A DNA stretch of 64,000 nt. It comes from Pseudanabaena galeata CCNP1313. Lineage in GTDB: Bacteria; Cyanobacteriota; Cyanobacteriia; Pseudanabaenales; Pseudanabaenaceae. The position numbers and the translations under genes are program-made. Below are positions 56,124 to 64,000 of this stretch, piece by piece; the first letter of the stretch is position 1; each line of letters begins with the position of its first letter. The stretch lies in assembly GCF_029910235.1 (NCBI RefSeq), contig NZ_CP112874.1:2294001-2358000 (forward strand). Reading direction: 5' to 3'. Below the pieces are notes generated by a model. It was not told the DNA's origin, ran no database searches, and worked only from the letters and a program-made list of their open reading frames with translations.

Positions 56124-57140
56124 TTAAACTTTGAGTAATTCGATCGCTGACTCTGCGGCGGCAATACCTGAATGATAAGCAGCTTCAATATTTTTGCCAG
56201 CACACCAGTCACCTGCACAGACAAGCGCCAAAGGAATCGCTGTGGATAGGCAAGAAACCCCTAAAGACTCTTCGGCGAGCGCGTAGCGCCAACGATGCAC
56301 TTGCCACCATTCGGGGCTAGCTAGCCATTTTGCCAATAGTCTCCCCACTTGATTGAGCAAAGGCTTACCCGCGATTTCCAAATCAGGCTCCTCCATTGAT
56401 TGTTTGGCAAATTCGGCAGTACTTTGCAAGACAAAGACAGGTTGTATGGCTTTGTCTGCATGTTTGCTACTGTCGTAGCTAATCCAATCAAGAATGGGAT
56501 CATCGATACATCTAATTGCTTGCCACTCGGATGGCACTGAGTTACTGGCATTGTAACCAGCCATGATCGTCACACTGGGGGCAAATTTGACTGATTGGAC
56601 AGCTTGCAGAAAGCTCGGTGCTAAGGTCAGAACCTCTTCAAATAAAGGTAAAAATTGAGGGGCGGGTATGGTTGAAATAATCGCCGAAGTTTCGAGAGTT
56701 TCTTGGCGATCAGTTACTAATTGCCATTTGGTATCGTTGTGGCTGACCCCAACGATGCGAGCATTGTTAATGATCGGAATTTCCATGGCAAGGGATTTGG
56801 CGATCGCCGTCATTCCTCTTGGGCAGCAATAGCGTGCATGTCTGGCATCGGCATCAGGAGGACGCAAGCCAGATGACGATAGTTGATAGACATTGCGCGT
56901 CCACTCTTGAACAATGCCTTTTTCTTGGAGTTTGCGAACAAATCTCCCGAAACTGTCACTTTTCACAGATATGAGTTGTGCGCCATGATCGACCCAAGTA
57001 CCTTGCAAACGTCTAGTTGCCATTCGTCCGCCCACACCTGCTGACTTCTCAACAATGGTGACATCTAGCCCCGCTTGCTTTAGTTGTTGAGCGCAGGTTA
57101 ATCCTGCCATCCCTGCGCCGATCACAATTACATCTTTCAT
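56124..57140 (-). CDS. FAD-dependent amine-oxidase/renalase-like oxidoreductase
   Basis: The 338-residue protein begins with a Rossmann FAD motif (VIVIGAGMAGLTCAQQLKQAG, then VTIVEKSAGVGGRMATRR) and ends with the second FAD contact (LVCAGDWCAGKNIEAAYHSGIAAAESAIEL). This matches cyanobacterial renalase-like NAD(P)/FAD oxidoreductases. The substrate is unknown. The downstream asparaginase-type gene and this one are on the same strand with a hairpin between. Confidence 0.85.
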   Translation of the reverse strand: MKDVIVIGAGMAGLTCAQQLKQAGLDVTIVEKSAGVGGRMATRRLQGTWVDHGAQLISVKSDSFGRFVRKLQEKGIVQEWTRNVYQLSSSGLRPPDADARHARYCCPRGMTAIAKSLAMEIPIINNARIVGVSHNDTKWQLVTDRQETLETSAIISTIPAPQFLPLFEEVLTLAPSFLQAVQSVKFAPSVTIMAGYNASNSVPSEWQAIRCIDDPILDWISYDSSKHADKAIQPVFVLQSTAEFAKQSMEEPDLEIAGKPLLNQVGRLLAKWLASPEWWQVHRWRYALAEESLGVSCLSTAIPLALVCAGDWCAGKNIEAAYHSGIAAAESAIELLKV

Positions 57141-57190
57141 ACAGTTTCAGTTCATGCCTCTTGAAGAGCTTAGCTCATCTTGATCGTGAT

Positions 57191-57229
57191 TTTAAAGTTA
57201 AGGTGAGCTACGCTCACCTTAACTTTAAA
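57191..57229. terminator. Hairpin overlapping the isoaspartyl peptidase stop
   Basis: TTTAAAGTTAAGGTGAGC pairs with GCTCACCTTAACTTTAAA around TAC; the stop codon at 57225-57227 is in the right arm. Confidence 0.7.
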
Positions 57230-58097
57230 GTGTATCTTGCATCTTTTCGCCATCATGGTATGCAGCGAACAATACGGGACAGGTCTTGCCCCATGCGATC
57301 GCCCCCGTAGCATCCAGACAAATTGCACCAAAATCGCGATCGCGACTTTTCGCTTCATTGATTGATTTTTCGACAGCTTGCTGAAGTGTCATACCATCAG
57401 TAACACGCACCACCACTCTAGTCGCAAAGCCTTCATCAAGAATGTCTTCACCGACACCCGTACAGCTTACACCAGCAAATTTAGTGGCATAGTTACCCGC
57501 AGGGGTTGCCGAGTCGCTAACTCTACCAATACGCTCAAAGCCACGTCCACCTGTGGATGTCCCCACGCAAATGCTGCCATATTGATCCAAGACCACTGCG
57601 CCGATAGTTCCCATCGCCACATCTGCCATTTTGCGAGTGAAGTTAGTTTTGCGCTCCTCTACCCATTCGGCAAGACGTTCATCGGTGAGGGGATTGTAAA
57701 TCGGAATGCCTAATTCGCGAGTGAGTTCCGCCGAGCCGTAATCAGAGAGAACGCGATCGTCGCTAGTCTGCAAATGCTTAGCGAGATCAATGGGATTTTT
57801 GACTCTTGCGGTATTGATGACACCGCTAAAACTTTGGCGATCGCCGTCCATAATCGAAGCACTCATCCGCACTTGACCATCGGACTGTAAAACCGATCCA
57901 GTCCCCGCATTAAATCGCGGATCGTCTTCGAGCATTTGACAAGCCTTGACGACAGCATCGATCGCTTTCACGCCATCAAGGAGCATCGGATAAACGTTTT
58001 CCAGAACCGCAAATAGAGATTTGCGGACAGGTTCATAGCCGCCTTTACTTTCGACAGTGCTACCCGCACCGCCATGAATGATGATTTTTGGTTGCAT
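57225..58097 (-). CDS. Isoaspartyl peptidase / plant-type L-asparaginase
   Basis: An N-terminal-nucleophile hydrolase of 290 residues that self-cleaves before Thr164 (MADVAMGTIGAVVLD) to release the catalytic threonine of the beta subunit. Other family signatures are IIIHGGAGS at the N-terminus, the RFNAGTGSVLQSDG substrate loop, and VGTSTGGRGFERIGRVSDSATPAGNYA. It removes isoaspartyl dipeptides from damaged proteins and can hydrolyse asparagine; cyanobacterial homologues also degrade cyanophycin dipeptides (beta-Asp-Arg), though no cyanophycinase is nearby. Confidence 0.92.
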   Translation of the reverse strand: MQPKIIIHGGAGSTVESKGGYEPVRKSLFAVLENVYPMLLDGVKAIDAVVKACQMLEDDPRFNAGTGSVLQSDGQVRMSASIMDGDRQSFSGVINTARVKNPIDLAKHLQTSDDRVLSDYGSAELTRELGIPIYNPLTDERLAEWVEERKTNFTRKMADVAMGTIGAVVLDQYGSICVGTSTGGRGFERIGRVSDSATPAGNYATKFAGVSCTGVGEDILDEGFATRVVVRVTDGMTLQQAVEKSINEAKSRDRDFGAICLDATGAIAWGKTCPVLFAAYHDGEKMQDTL

Positions 58098-58312
58098 TTA
58101 GTTTGGTAATTGATGATTGATTAAGCCATTTATGTAGGGGCAAAGCATTCCCGCAGAAATTGATAAATTTTCAGATCCTTTGAATTTGGGAATGCTTTGC
58201 CCTTAATCTCAAAACGCAGGGATAATTGATCAGTTAAAGCAAAGAGGGTTGAGCATTTGCGAATTGAGGTTTTGGTGGAGAGTTTGGAGATAGTCGCGCA
58301 AATGCTAAACCC

Positions 58313-59746
58313 CTACAACTCGCCAAATCCCTTTTTCTTTTTTTTCTTCTTGCCATAAACAGGATTACCTGATGGGGCTTGGTTGCCCATACCACCCATT
58401 CCAGGGAATCCGCCGCCGCCCATGTTGGGCATTCCAGGGAAGTTGGGCATTTTGCCTTGTCCCATTTGTTGCATCAAGGCTCTCATCTTTTGGAAATCTG
58501 CAACGAGCTTAGTCACATCCTGAAGTTTATAACCAGCGCCGTTCGCAATTCGTTGTTTGCGGCTCGGACTTTTAGCAATTAGGTCGGGATCTTTGCGCTC
58601 CTGTTTAGTCATCGAAGAAATCATCGATTCACAACGCTTGAGTTGCTTTTCAGCCTCTTGGATTTGGGCATCATTGATTTTCATGCCAGGCAGCATCTTC
58701 AACATTCCACCGAAGGAACCCATGTTTTTCATCATGCGGGTATTCTTTAGGAAGTCGTCAAAGTCAAACTTAGCGCTCAGAATTTTCTCTTGAAGCTGCG
58801 CGGCATCAGTAAGATCAATTTCTTCTTGCGCTTTCTCAACTAGCGTCAGCACATCGCCCATGCCCAAAATCCGCGAAGCCATACGCTCAGGATAGAAGGG
58901 TTGCAACGCCTCAACTTTTTCACCGACACCGATAAATTTAATCGGCTGTCCCGAAATTTGTCGCACCGATAGCGCTGCACCACCACGAGTATCGCCATCC
59001 ATCTTGGTCAAGATTGCGCCTGTAACCCCAATCTCATCATGGAATGTACGAGTTAATGTTGCCGCCTCTTGCCCTGTCATCGCATCGACAACCAGCAGCA
59101 CTTCATCGGGATTAATCGCATCCTTGACGCGCTTGAGTTCATCCATCATGTCGCGATCGATCTGCAAGCGTCCCGCCGTATCGACGATCACGGTATTAAC
59201 GCCTAATTCCTTCGCCTTTGCCAATCCTTGACGGGCAATCTCTACAGGGTCAGCATCAGCACCCATTTCAAAGACTGGCACATTGATTTGCTTGCCGAGG
59301 GTGAGCAACTGGTCGATCGCCGCAGGACGATATACGTCAGTGGCTACGAGTAAGGTAGTGCGCTCTAGTTTGCGTAAATGCAAAGCTAATTTGGCAGTAG
59401 CAGTAGTTTTACCCGTACCCTGCAAACCTGCCATCAAAATTACAGTGGGGGCATTGGCAGATTCGGCAAGTGGCACATTTGCCTCGCCCATCGTCCTTAC
59501 CAATTCGTCATAGACAATCTTGATAAATTGCTGATCGGGGCGTACCCCTGCGATCACGTCAGCGCCTTGTGCCTGTTTGGAGATTTCTTCGACAAATTCT
59601 TTGACAACTTGTAGGTTGACATCTGCCTCTAATAGCGCCCTGCGTACTTCGCGAATCGCGCCTTGGATATTGGAGTCAGAGATTTTGTCCTGTCCGCGTA
59701 ACTTTTTCCAAGCCGCCTCAAATTTATCGGCGATTTCATCAAACAT
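58313..59746 (-). CDS. ffh: Signal recognition particle protein Ffh
   Basis: Ffh binds signal peptides and 4.5S RNA and docks ribosomes at the membrane with FtsY. The 477-residue protein has the N domain (FDEIADKFEAAWKKLRGQDK), the G domain with GLQGTGKTTATAKLA, VDTAGRLQID and TKMDGDTRGGAALS, and the methionine-rich M domain (NTRMMKNMGSFGGMLKMLPGM, RMASR, MMDELK). The C-terminal tail is Gly/Met-rich with a lysine run (GKKKKKKKGFGEL). Full length. The 215 bases downstream hold a weak palindromic repeat (GGGCAAAGCATTCCC / GGGAATGCTTTGCCC) and no gene. Confidence 0.96.
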   Translation of the reverse strand: MFDEIADKFEAAWKKLRGQDKISDSNIQGAIREVRRALLEADVNLQVVKEFVEEISKQAQGADVIAGVRPDQQFIKIVYDELVRTMGEANVPLAESANAPTVILMAGLQGTGKTTATAKLALHLRKLERTTLLVATDVYRPAAIDQLLTLGKQINVPVFEMGADADPVEIARQGLAKAKELGVNTVIVDTAGRLQIDRDMMDELKRVKDAINPDEVLLVVDAMTGQEAATLTRTFHDEIGVTGAILTKMDGDTRGGAALSVRQISGQPIKFIGVGEKVEALQPFYPERMASRILGMGDVLTLVEKAQEEIDLTDAAQLQEKILSAKFDFDDFLKNTRMMKNMGSFGGMLKMLPGMKINDAQIQEAEKQLKRCESMISSMTKQERKDPDLIAKSPSRKQRIANGAGYKLQDVTKLVADFQKMRALMQQMGQGKMPNFPGMPNMGGGGFPGMGGMGNQAPSGNPVYGKKKKKKKGFGEL

Positions 59747-59972
59747 ATCTAGTTTTGCTTTTGCTGTTTTTGGTTCTACCTACTAATTTACATTCACCAC
59801 CGTGACATTGATCCTTAATCTGAGGAAATTGCGTTGGTAAAATGGGTAAACCTTACTCTAGACTTTGCGTTAGTAATGACCATTCTCTATTGACATAGCA
59901 TATAGCAACGCAAATTCAATACACAATTCCTTGCTAAACTAAGACACTAAAATATATTCTTTTGGAGTCTTC

Positions 59973-60569
59973 ATGGATTACTGGATTGCAGCGATTTGTG
60001 TCTATGTTTCATTAGCAAGTGTAACTTTGATCCCTTCTATTCGTAATCTTATTGGAAAAGTTCCTTTACATCCTGGAGGATCGTCTTTCAGTGATTCCGA
60101 TTACTTTTCTGAACACACAAGAAAGCAGCTTGAACAACATTTTACAAGAATTCAAGGAACGCTGAGATTTTGGAAGAAAAAAGCAGTAATTTATACATCT
60201 TTTCATTACTACTGTGTTGTTTGGACAATTCTTTCGTCTTGGGCAGTGCCATTGATTGGCGCAATTACACCACAAGATGGAAATTCAAATGCAAAATGGC
60301 TTCTAGTGACAATTTCTAGTCATGTGGCTCTGTCACTAAGTTTTCACCGAGGTCTAAAAGTAGCAGAAGGAATGAAAGCTTTTCGGCTTGGAGAATCAGA
60401 GTTTTATGATTTGTATAGAAGATTGCTCGATAGCCCTAAAACTTTTGGAGATAATGAAGAAAAGCAAATAGAGCAATATTTTGCTGAGGTTGCACGTATT
60501 CGCAAATTAGTCAGAAGTGCTGAGACGGACAGTCTACCTGATGTTGAGTCAATAAAGGCAATAACTTAA
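59973..60569 (+). CDS. Small membrane protein, SLATT-like
   Basis: The 198-residue protein has an N-terminal membrane span (WIAAICVYVSLASVTLI) and a pair of central spans (SFHYYCVVWTILSSWAVPLIG; WLLVTISSHVALSLSFH). A charged helical C-terminus follows (GMKAFRLGESEFYDLYRRLL, EEKQIEQYFAEVARIRKLV). Two central spans plus a charged helix recall SLATT/DUF4231 proteins, proposed as membrane-pore effectors in nucleotide-signalling conflict systems. No sensor such as a cGAS-like or SLOG protein lies beside it. Recognition is by architecture only. Confidence 0.5.
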   Translation: MDYWIAAICVYVSLASVTLIPSIRNLIGKVPLHPGGSSFSDSDYFSEHTRKQLEQHFTRIQGTLRFWKKKAVIYTSFHYYCVVWTILSSWAVPLIGAITPQDGNSNAKWLLVTISSHVALSLSFHRGLKVAEGMKAFRLGESEFYDLYRRLLDSPKTFGDNEEKQIEQYFAEVARIRKLVRSAETDSLPDVESIKAIT

Positions 60570-60732
60570 AAGCTGTCACATGAGATTGTCGTCTTAAATA
60601 TTTTCTCAATATCAACGCTTCGGTCTACAAATGACTAAGGGAGATATATATCCCTTAACAATCAAGAAATCGCCTCACAGTATCTAAAAATTTAAGCTAA
60701 AATCATGACGTTAAGCGGTGAGTCTACAAGCC

Positions 60733-61305
60733 ATGATCCAAGCTTTAGCTAAGTCTAATAACGAACATATTGTTAGGCAGTTCGTAACGTGGGAAAAGTT
60801 TCAAGCCTTAGAATCTGCTTTTGCGGATATTGATGGTGTGCGCCTGATTTATTGTGAGGGAGTGTTAGAAATTGTGGGTATTGGACGACTGCATGAAATG
60901 ATCTGTAGTTTGCTTGGGGCATTGCTAATTTCATATTTCACGCTCAAGCGCATTCGGTTTGTGTCTACTGGCGCATATACGCAGTCATTGCAAGGACGCA
61001 CCAAATTTCAAGCAGATTTGTCCTATAACTTTGATACAGAAAAAGAGATTTCGGATTTGTGTATTGAGGTGGTGGTGACGAGTGGTAATGTCGCTAAGCT
61101 TAGAAAATATCAATTGCTAGAGGTTCCTGAAGTTTGGTTTTGGGAAGATGGGAAGATTAGTATTTTTTGCTTGCAGGATGGGGATTATGTGGAGAGTTCC
61201 CATAGTTTATGTTTGCCTGATTTGGATATTGGGCATTTGGAACAATGTCTGTTGATGGATTCTCAGTTAGATGCAATGTTGGCTTTGGCTGATAGATACA
61301 AATAG
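60733..61305 (+). CDS. Uma2-family (DUF820) putative nuclease
   Basis: The ATG at 60733 gives 190 residues. The sequence follows the Uma2/DUF820 plan, a PD-(D/E)XK fold expanded greatly in cyanobacteria: WEKFQALESAFADIDGVRLIYCEGVLEIV, LHEMICSLLGALL, the FQADLSYNF catalytic Asp, IEVVVTSGNVAKLRKYQLLEVPEVWFWEDGKI with a Glu/Lys pair. Function is uncharacterised; these genes often sit alone. The longer frame from GTG at 60718 is less likely. Confidence 0.82.
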   Translation: MIQALAKSNNEHIVRQFVTWEKFQALESAFADIDGVRLIYCEGVLEIVGIGRLHEMICSLLGALLISYFTLKRIRFVSTGAYTQSLQGRTKFQADLSYNFDTEKEISDLCIEVVVTSGNVAKLRKYQLLEVPEVWFWEDGKISIFCLQDGDYVESSHSLCLPDLDIGHLEQCLLMDSQLDAMLALADRYK

Positions 61306-61587
61306 GTTTAGGAGCAAAAATTCTGTCAGCAAAATTTTCTAATTTATTTCCAGAGGATTTGCCCAAAGTTATTCAAAGATCGCGATTGGTTTACCGTGAT
61401 GGCAAATGGATAGAGATAATGTCAAATCAAGAAATTCGCACAGCATCGGGTGTCTATAACTTTGTCACCCAATCTGGGACTATATTTATCCGTAGGGCTA
61501 GTGCTAAAGTGGGAAATAGCCTAATCGGTCATGTTGATTTGGCAATGGGTCGTGAGGTGGACTATGCAGGGCGACTCTATTTCTCAG

Positions 61588-62965
61588 GGGTGCGACCTTG
61601 ACATAATACGAAGATTGTAGAACAATGAAAGAATAACGAAGGAGATCAAGAAAGAAAATGTCGGCAAAGTTAATAAGTGTAGAAGGCACAAAAGTAAAAA
61701 TCGAACTTACAATTGAATTGAGTGAATCGATGTTAGATAGTGAAGGTAATATTCAAGAAGGATTGAACGAAGCAGGGTGTATAGCAGCTAAGGAAGCAAT
61801 GAAACATTTAGATACAGATGGTTCAGCAATAAAGCTAGGAGAGAAAACATGGCGAACAAAGGGAGAGGAAGAGAAAGCATATCAAACTCCTTACGGCGAG
61901 GTAGTAGTAGCAAGGCATGTATATCAAAGTGCGGGTGGGGGAAAAACTTATTGCCCCATGGAAAGAAACGCACGAATAGTTGTGACATCAACACCAAAGT
62001 TCGCCAAACAAATATCATCGAAAATGGCTAATGGGGTAGCAAGAGAAGTACAACGAGATTTGCGTGATAATCATGGGCGTGAGGTAGCAGTATCCTATAT
62101 TCAGAGATTGAGCGAAGCGGTTGGCAGCATTGTGCAAGCAAAAGAAGAAAGTGACAATTATGAGCCGCCAGAGATAGATGTCAAGATTGAATCGGTTGGT
62201 ATAGGGTTAGATGGAACCTGTATGCTGATGTGTGAAGATGGCTGGCGAGAAGCTATGGTAGGGACGATATCATTATATGATAGTGAAGGAGAACGTCAGC
62301 ACACGATCTATCTGGGAGCAACACCAGAATATGGTAGGAAGCGATTTTTAGAACGATTAGAGCGAGAAATCAGACAAACAAAAGATCGATATCCTAATGC
62401 AACCTATGTAGGAATTGCTGATGGAGCCGAATCCAACTGGAAATTCTTAAATGAACACACAGAAGAGCAGATCCTCGATTTTTATCATGCTTCAGGTTAT
62501 TTGGGAATACTAGCCGAAGTTCTACATCCTAAGCAAATTCCCGAACAAAAAGAATGGCTTAAAAATAGTTGTCATCAACTCAAACATGAAATCGGAAGTG
62601 CCGAAAAATTCTACAACCAGATGGTACTGGCGATGACTGAAAATAAGCTAACCGAAACCATGAGGGAAAAGCTCCAAGCTTCGATTACTTACTTTAACAA
62701 TCATTTGTGGCAAATGGACTATGCTCAATTCCAACAGAAAACCTATCCGATTGGCTCTGGTGTGACCGAAGCTGCTTGCAAGACTTTAATAAAGCAACGA
62801 TTATGTTGCTCTGGGATGCGTTGGAAGGACAAGGGGGCGAGCATAATTTTGAGTTTAAGAGCTTTAGTTTTAACTTCTACTCGTTGGGAGCAATTCTGGG
62901 ACAATCTCAATCAGTATGGGTTTCCTGCTGCTGTCTAATAATTGTATTGTATTGAGGTCGCACCC
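61588..62965 (+). mobile_element. ISKra4-type insertion sequence, 1378 bp
   Basis: Inverted ends GGGTGCGACCT and AGGTCGCACCC bound an element flanked by TTTCTCAG at 61580-61587 and 62966-62973 (8-base duplication). The insertion breaks a toxin-like frame that is restored when it is removed. It carries one full transposase gene. Confidence 0.88.
61658..62938 (+). CDS. ISKra4-family transposase
   Basis: The 426-residue transposase has the family layout: an N-terminal region with YGEVVVARHVYQS and TYCPMERNARI, a DDE core with IGLDGTCMLM (first Asp), VGIADGAESNWKFL (second Asp), a DFYHASGYLG segment, and YPIGSGVTEAACKTLIKQRLCCSGMRW containing the final glutamate. The frame is complete, so the element may still be mobile. 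The start has GAAGGAG just before (about 61639-61645). Confidence 0.88.
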   Translation: MSAKLISVEGTKVKIELTIELSESMLDSEGNIQEGLNEAGCIAAKEAMKHLDTDGSAIKLGEKTWRTKGEEEKAYQTPYGEVVVARHVYQSAGGGKTYCPMERNARIVVTSTPKFAKQISSKMANGVAREVQRDLRDNHGREVAVSYIQRLSEAVGSIVQAKEESDNYEPPEIDVKIESVGIGLDGTCMLMCEDGWREAMVGTISLYDSEGERQHTIYLGATPEYGRKRFLERLEREIRQTKDRYPNATYVGIADGAESNWKFLNEHTEEQILDFYHASGYLGILAEVLHPKQIPEQKEWLKNSCHQLKHEIGSAEKFYNQMVLAMTENKLTETMREKLQASITYFNNHLWQMDYAQFQQKTYPIGSGVTEAACKTLIKQRLCCSGMRWKDKGASIILSLRALVLTSTRWEQFWDNLNQYGFPAAV

Positions 62966-63138
62966 TTTCTCAGGGCGAACAACTCGCGGAATTTTGCGAA
63001 AATGGACGAATGAGTCGGGTCACTATCGTCCTCCTGCGGATGCTAGAAGTAATGCTTGTCTTCCTGAGGAGAAGTTTCAATTAGGGCAGTTTAGAAGTTT
63101 GTTCAGTGTCGAATTTTAGATAGGCTAGGAAAATCATT

Positions 63139-63555
63139 ATGACAAGTTCTATAGATTTGCAAAATCATAATTCTCAAGCTTTGATGAGCCTATCAGAAGA
63201 TCAACAGTTTGAGCATGTTTGTCTGTTGCTTGAAAAAGATATTGTTGAGGCGCTAAGGGTTGCTAATTCTACACTTAAAAGTAAGAAATATTTTCAGGAT
63301 TTGCTGGAAAGAGGGTTAGAGGTTGCTGATGCTAGTGAGATTGAGGTTTGGCTGAGGTATCTAGTTCCTAGGTTGGGAATGCGATATGTGATCAATGTGC
63401 TTGAAGGTAAGTTGATTGAGCGATCGCAGCAGGTGAAAAAGGCTATGTATTGGTTGCCAAAGTTTTTAAATAGGGCAAATGATAAAGAGGTGAATTTGTT
63501 TAGAGGTTTGGAGAATAAAATTCTTAAATCATCAGTAAGTCGCGTCACTGTATGA
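63139..63555 (+). CDS. Hypothetical protein, possible immunity partner
   Basis: The 138-residue protein is mostly helical and charged (QQFEHVCLLLEKDIVEALRVANS, YFQDLLERGLEVADASEIEVWLRYLVPRLG, KKAMYWLPKFLNRAND). There is no signal peptide or membrane span. It starts 19 bases after the interrupted toxin-like gene with AGGA before the ATG, so both were probably one operon; position alone suggests immunity. No family is recognised. Confidence 0.55.
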   Translation: MTSSIDLQNHNSQALMSLSEDQQFEHVCLLLEKDIVEALRVANSTLKSKKYFQDLLERGLEVADASEIEVWLRYLVPRLGMRYVINVLEGKLIERSQQVKKAMYWLPKFLNRANDKEVNLFRGLENKILKSSVSRVTV

Positions 63556-63639
63556 CTTTTGACTGGTACTATGATGTTATTTAACCGAGAAATAAATTTA
63601 AAGTCAAAAAGTTGTTAGAACTAAGAACGAGGTATATCT

Positions 63640-64000
63640 TTGGAAGCTAAGTTGAAACACCTTGAGATGGTTCAAAGCGTTATAAACCGAATGGCAGGAA
63701 ATTCTTTTTTGATTAAGGGTTGGAGCGTTACTTTGACATCGGCACTTTTTGCACTTGCCGCCAAGGATTCAAATTCATTCTTTGTATATTTAGCCTATTT
63801 CCCATGTGTAACTTTTTGGTCTCTAGATGGTTATTTTCTTCGTCAAGAAAGACTTTATCGGAAGCTCTACCAAGTAGTTGCAAAAAAGAAAATTGACGAT
63901 ATAGACTTTTCTATGAACGCCGATGTTTATGAGGACAAGGTTGATTCTTGGTTTTCAACTTGCTTCTCAATAACGCTTAAGATTTTTCATGGAACTATCT
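63640..64000 (+). CDS. N-terminal part of a membrane protein (partial, runs off the window)
   Basis: A frame from TTG at 63640 (GAGG seven bases before) is open to the window end, 120 codons. It starts with a charged helix (LEAKLKHLEMVQSVINRMAGNSF). Two close hydrophobic segments follow (IKGWSVTLTSALFALAAK; FFVYLAYFPCVTFWSLDGYFL), then RQERLYRKLYQVVAKKK. The pattern of a two-span hairpin followed by a charged helix resembles SLATT-type conflict proteins, as in the gene at 59973. The C-terminal end lies outside the window. Confidence 0.6.
   Translation, partial: MEAKLKHLEMVQSVINRMAGNSFLIKGWSVTLTSALFALAAKDSNSFFVYLAYFPCVTFWSLDGYFLRQERLYRKLYQVVAKKKIDDIDFSMNADVYEDKVDSWFSTCFSITLKIFHGTI

Larger units (their letters stand above)
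61359..63119 (+). pseudogene. Polymorphic-toxin-like gene interrupted by an ISKra4-type element
   Basis: Two fragments flank the insertion at 61588-62965. Joining them after removing one TTTCTCAG copy gives a 124-codon frame without stops. The encoded segment, HVDLAMGREVDYAGRLYFSG plus NESGHYRPPADARSNA, resembles the C-terminal domain of secreted polymorphic or T6SS toxins that ends in an SGHYxP motif. The start is uncertain (TTG at 61359 shown); upstream codons stay open to at least 61320. A small gene 19 bases downstream could encode its immunity protein. The toxin is presumably inactive now. Confidence 0.65.

Overview
The window is chromosomal DNA of a cyanobacterium. The evidence is the dense scatter of the HIP1 octamer GCGATCGC inside genes, cyanobacteria-type gene families (two-domain ThiE, paired BfrA/BfrB bacterioferritins, a GyrB intein at the cyanobacterial insertion site, a CruG-like carotenoid glycosyltransferase, a cyanobacteriochrome-type GAF domain) and intergenic regions packed with palindromic repeats. 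Filamentous non-heterocystous Pseudanabaena-like lineages fit best, but the genus is inference.

Layout. 0-6 kb is an accessory islet: an mcrC gene, a DUF433-like protein, a VapBC pair whose toxin gene is split by an IS5-family (ISL2-type) element, then an mcrB GTPase gene, so the two McrBC subunits are in inverted order and separated. 6-13 kb has NAD kinase, a pentapeptide-repeat membrane protein, an iron-storage group (Bfd divergent from BfrA and BfrB), a MEKHLA protein, a gamma-glutamylcyclotransferase-like protein and a ChrA-type chromate transporter. 13-17 kb is one very large hybrid histidine kinase with a putative DXCF cyanobacteriochrome GAF domain. 17.7-30.6 kb has Dps, CruG, a secreted SPOR-like protein, ProA, two response regulators, a FolB-RNase H fusion, an ISAs1-type remnant, PlsY and ThiE. 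30.8-39.3 kb has a MASE1 hybrid kinase with its REC-PAS response regulator, an ABC-F ATPase, a glycosyltransferase, a cold-shock/sunset-domain protein and RuvC. 39.6-48.3 kb has intein-containing gyrB, a cobalamin-riboswitch-controlled hupE-cobW-cobG cluster (minus strand) and a tandem-ComFB protein. 48.7-59.8 kb is mostly housekeeping: MutS, a phosphoesterase, a Crp/Fnr regulator, ribosomal L25, PurA, an FAD oxidoreductase, isoaspartyl peptidase and Ffh. 60-64 kb is a second accessory islet: two small membrane proteins of SLATT-like appearance, a Uma2 nuclease, a toxin-like gene broken by an ISKra4-type element, and a possible immunity gene.

The most unusual property is the repeat content. 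Three MITE families can be defined to the base: a 113-bp element (4 copies, mostly 5-bp target duplications), an approximately 101-bp element (4 copies, always a TNA duplication) and an approximately 170-bp element (2 copies). The two copies of the third family each carry a nested insertion of one of the other two, and each supplies the stop codon of the gene beside it. Many other palindromes share a constant core but have different, perfectly complementary outer stems, and several overlap stop codons. One palindromic repeat is translated in frame inside cobG.

All protein calls rest on motif recognition by eye; no database search was run.
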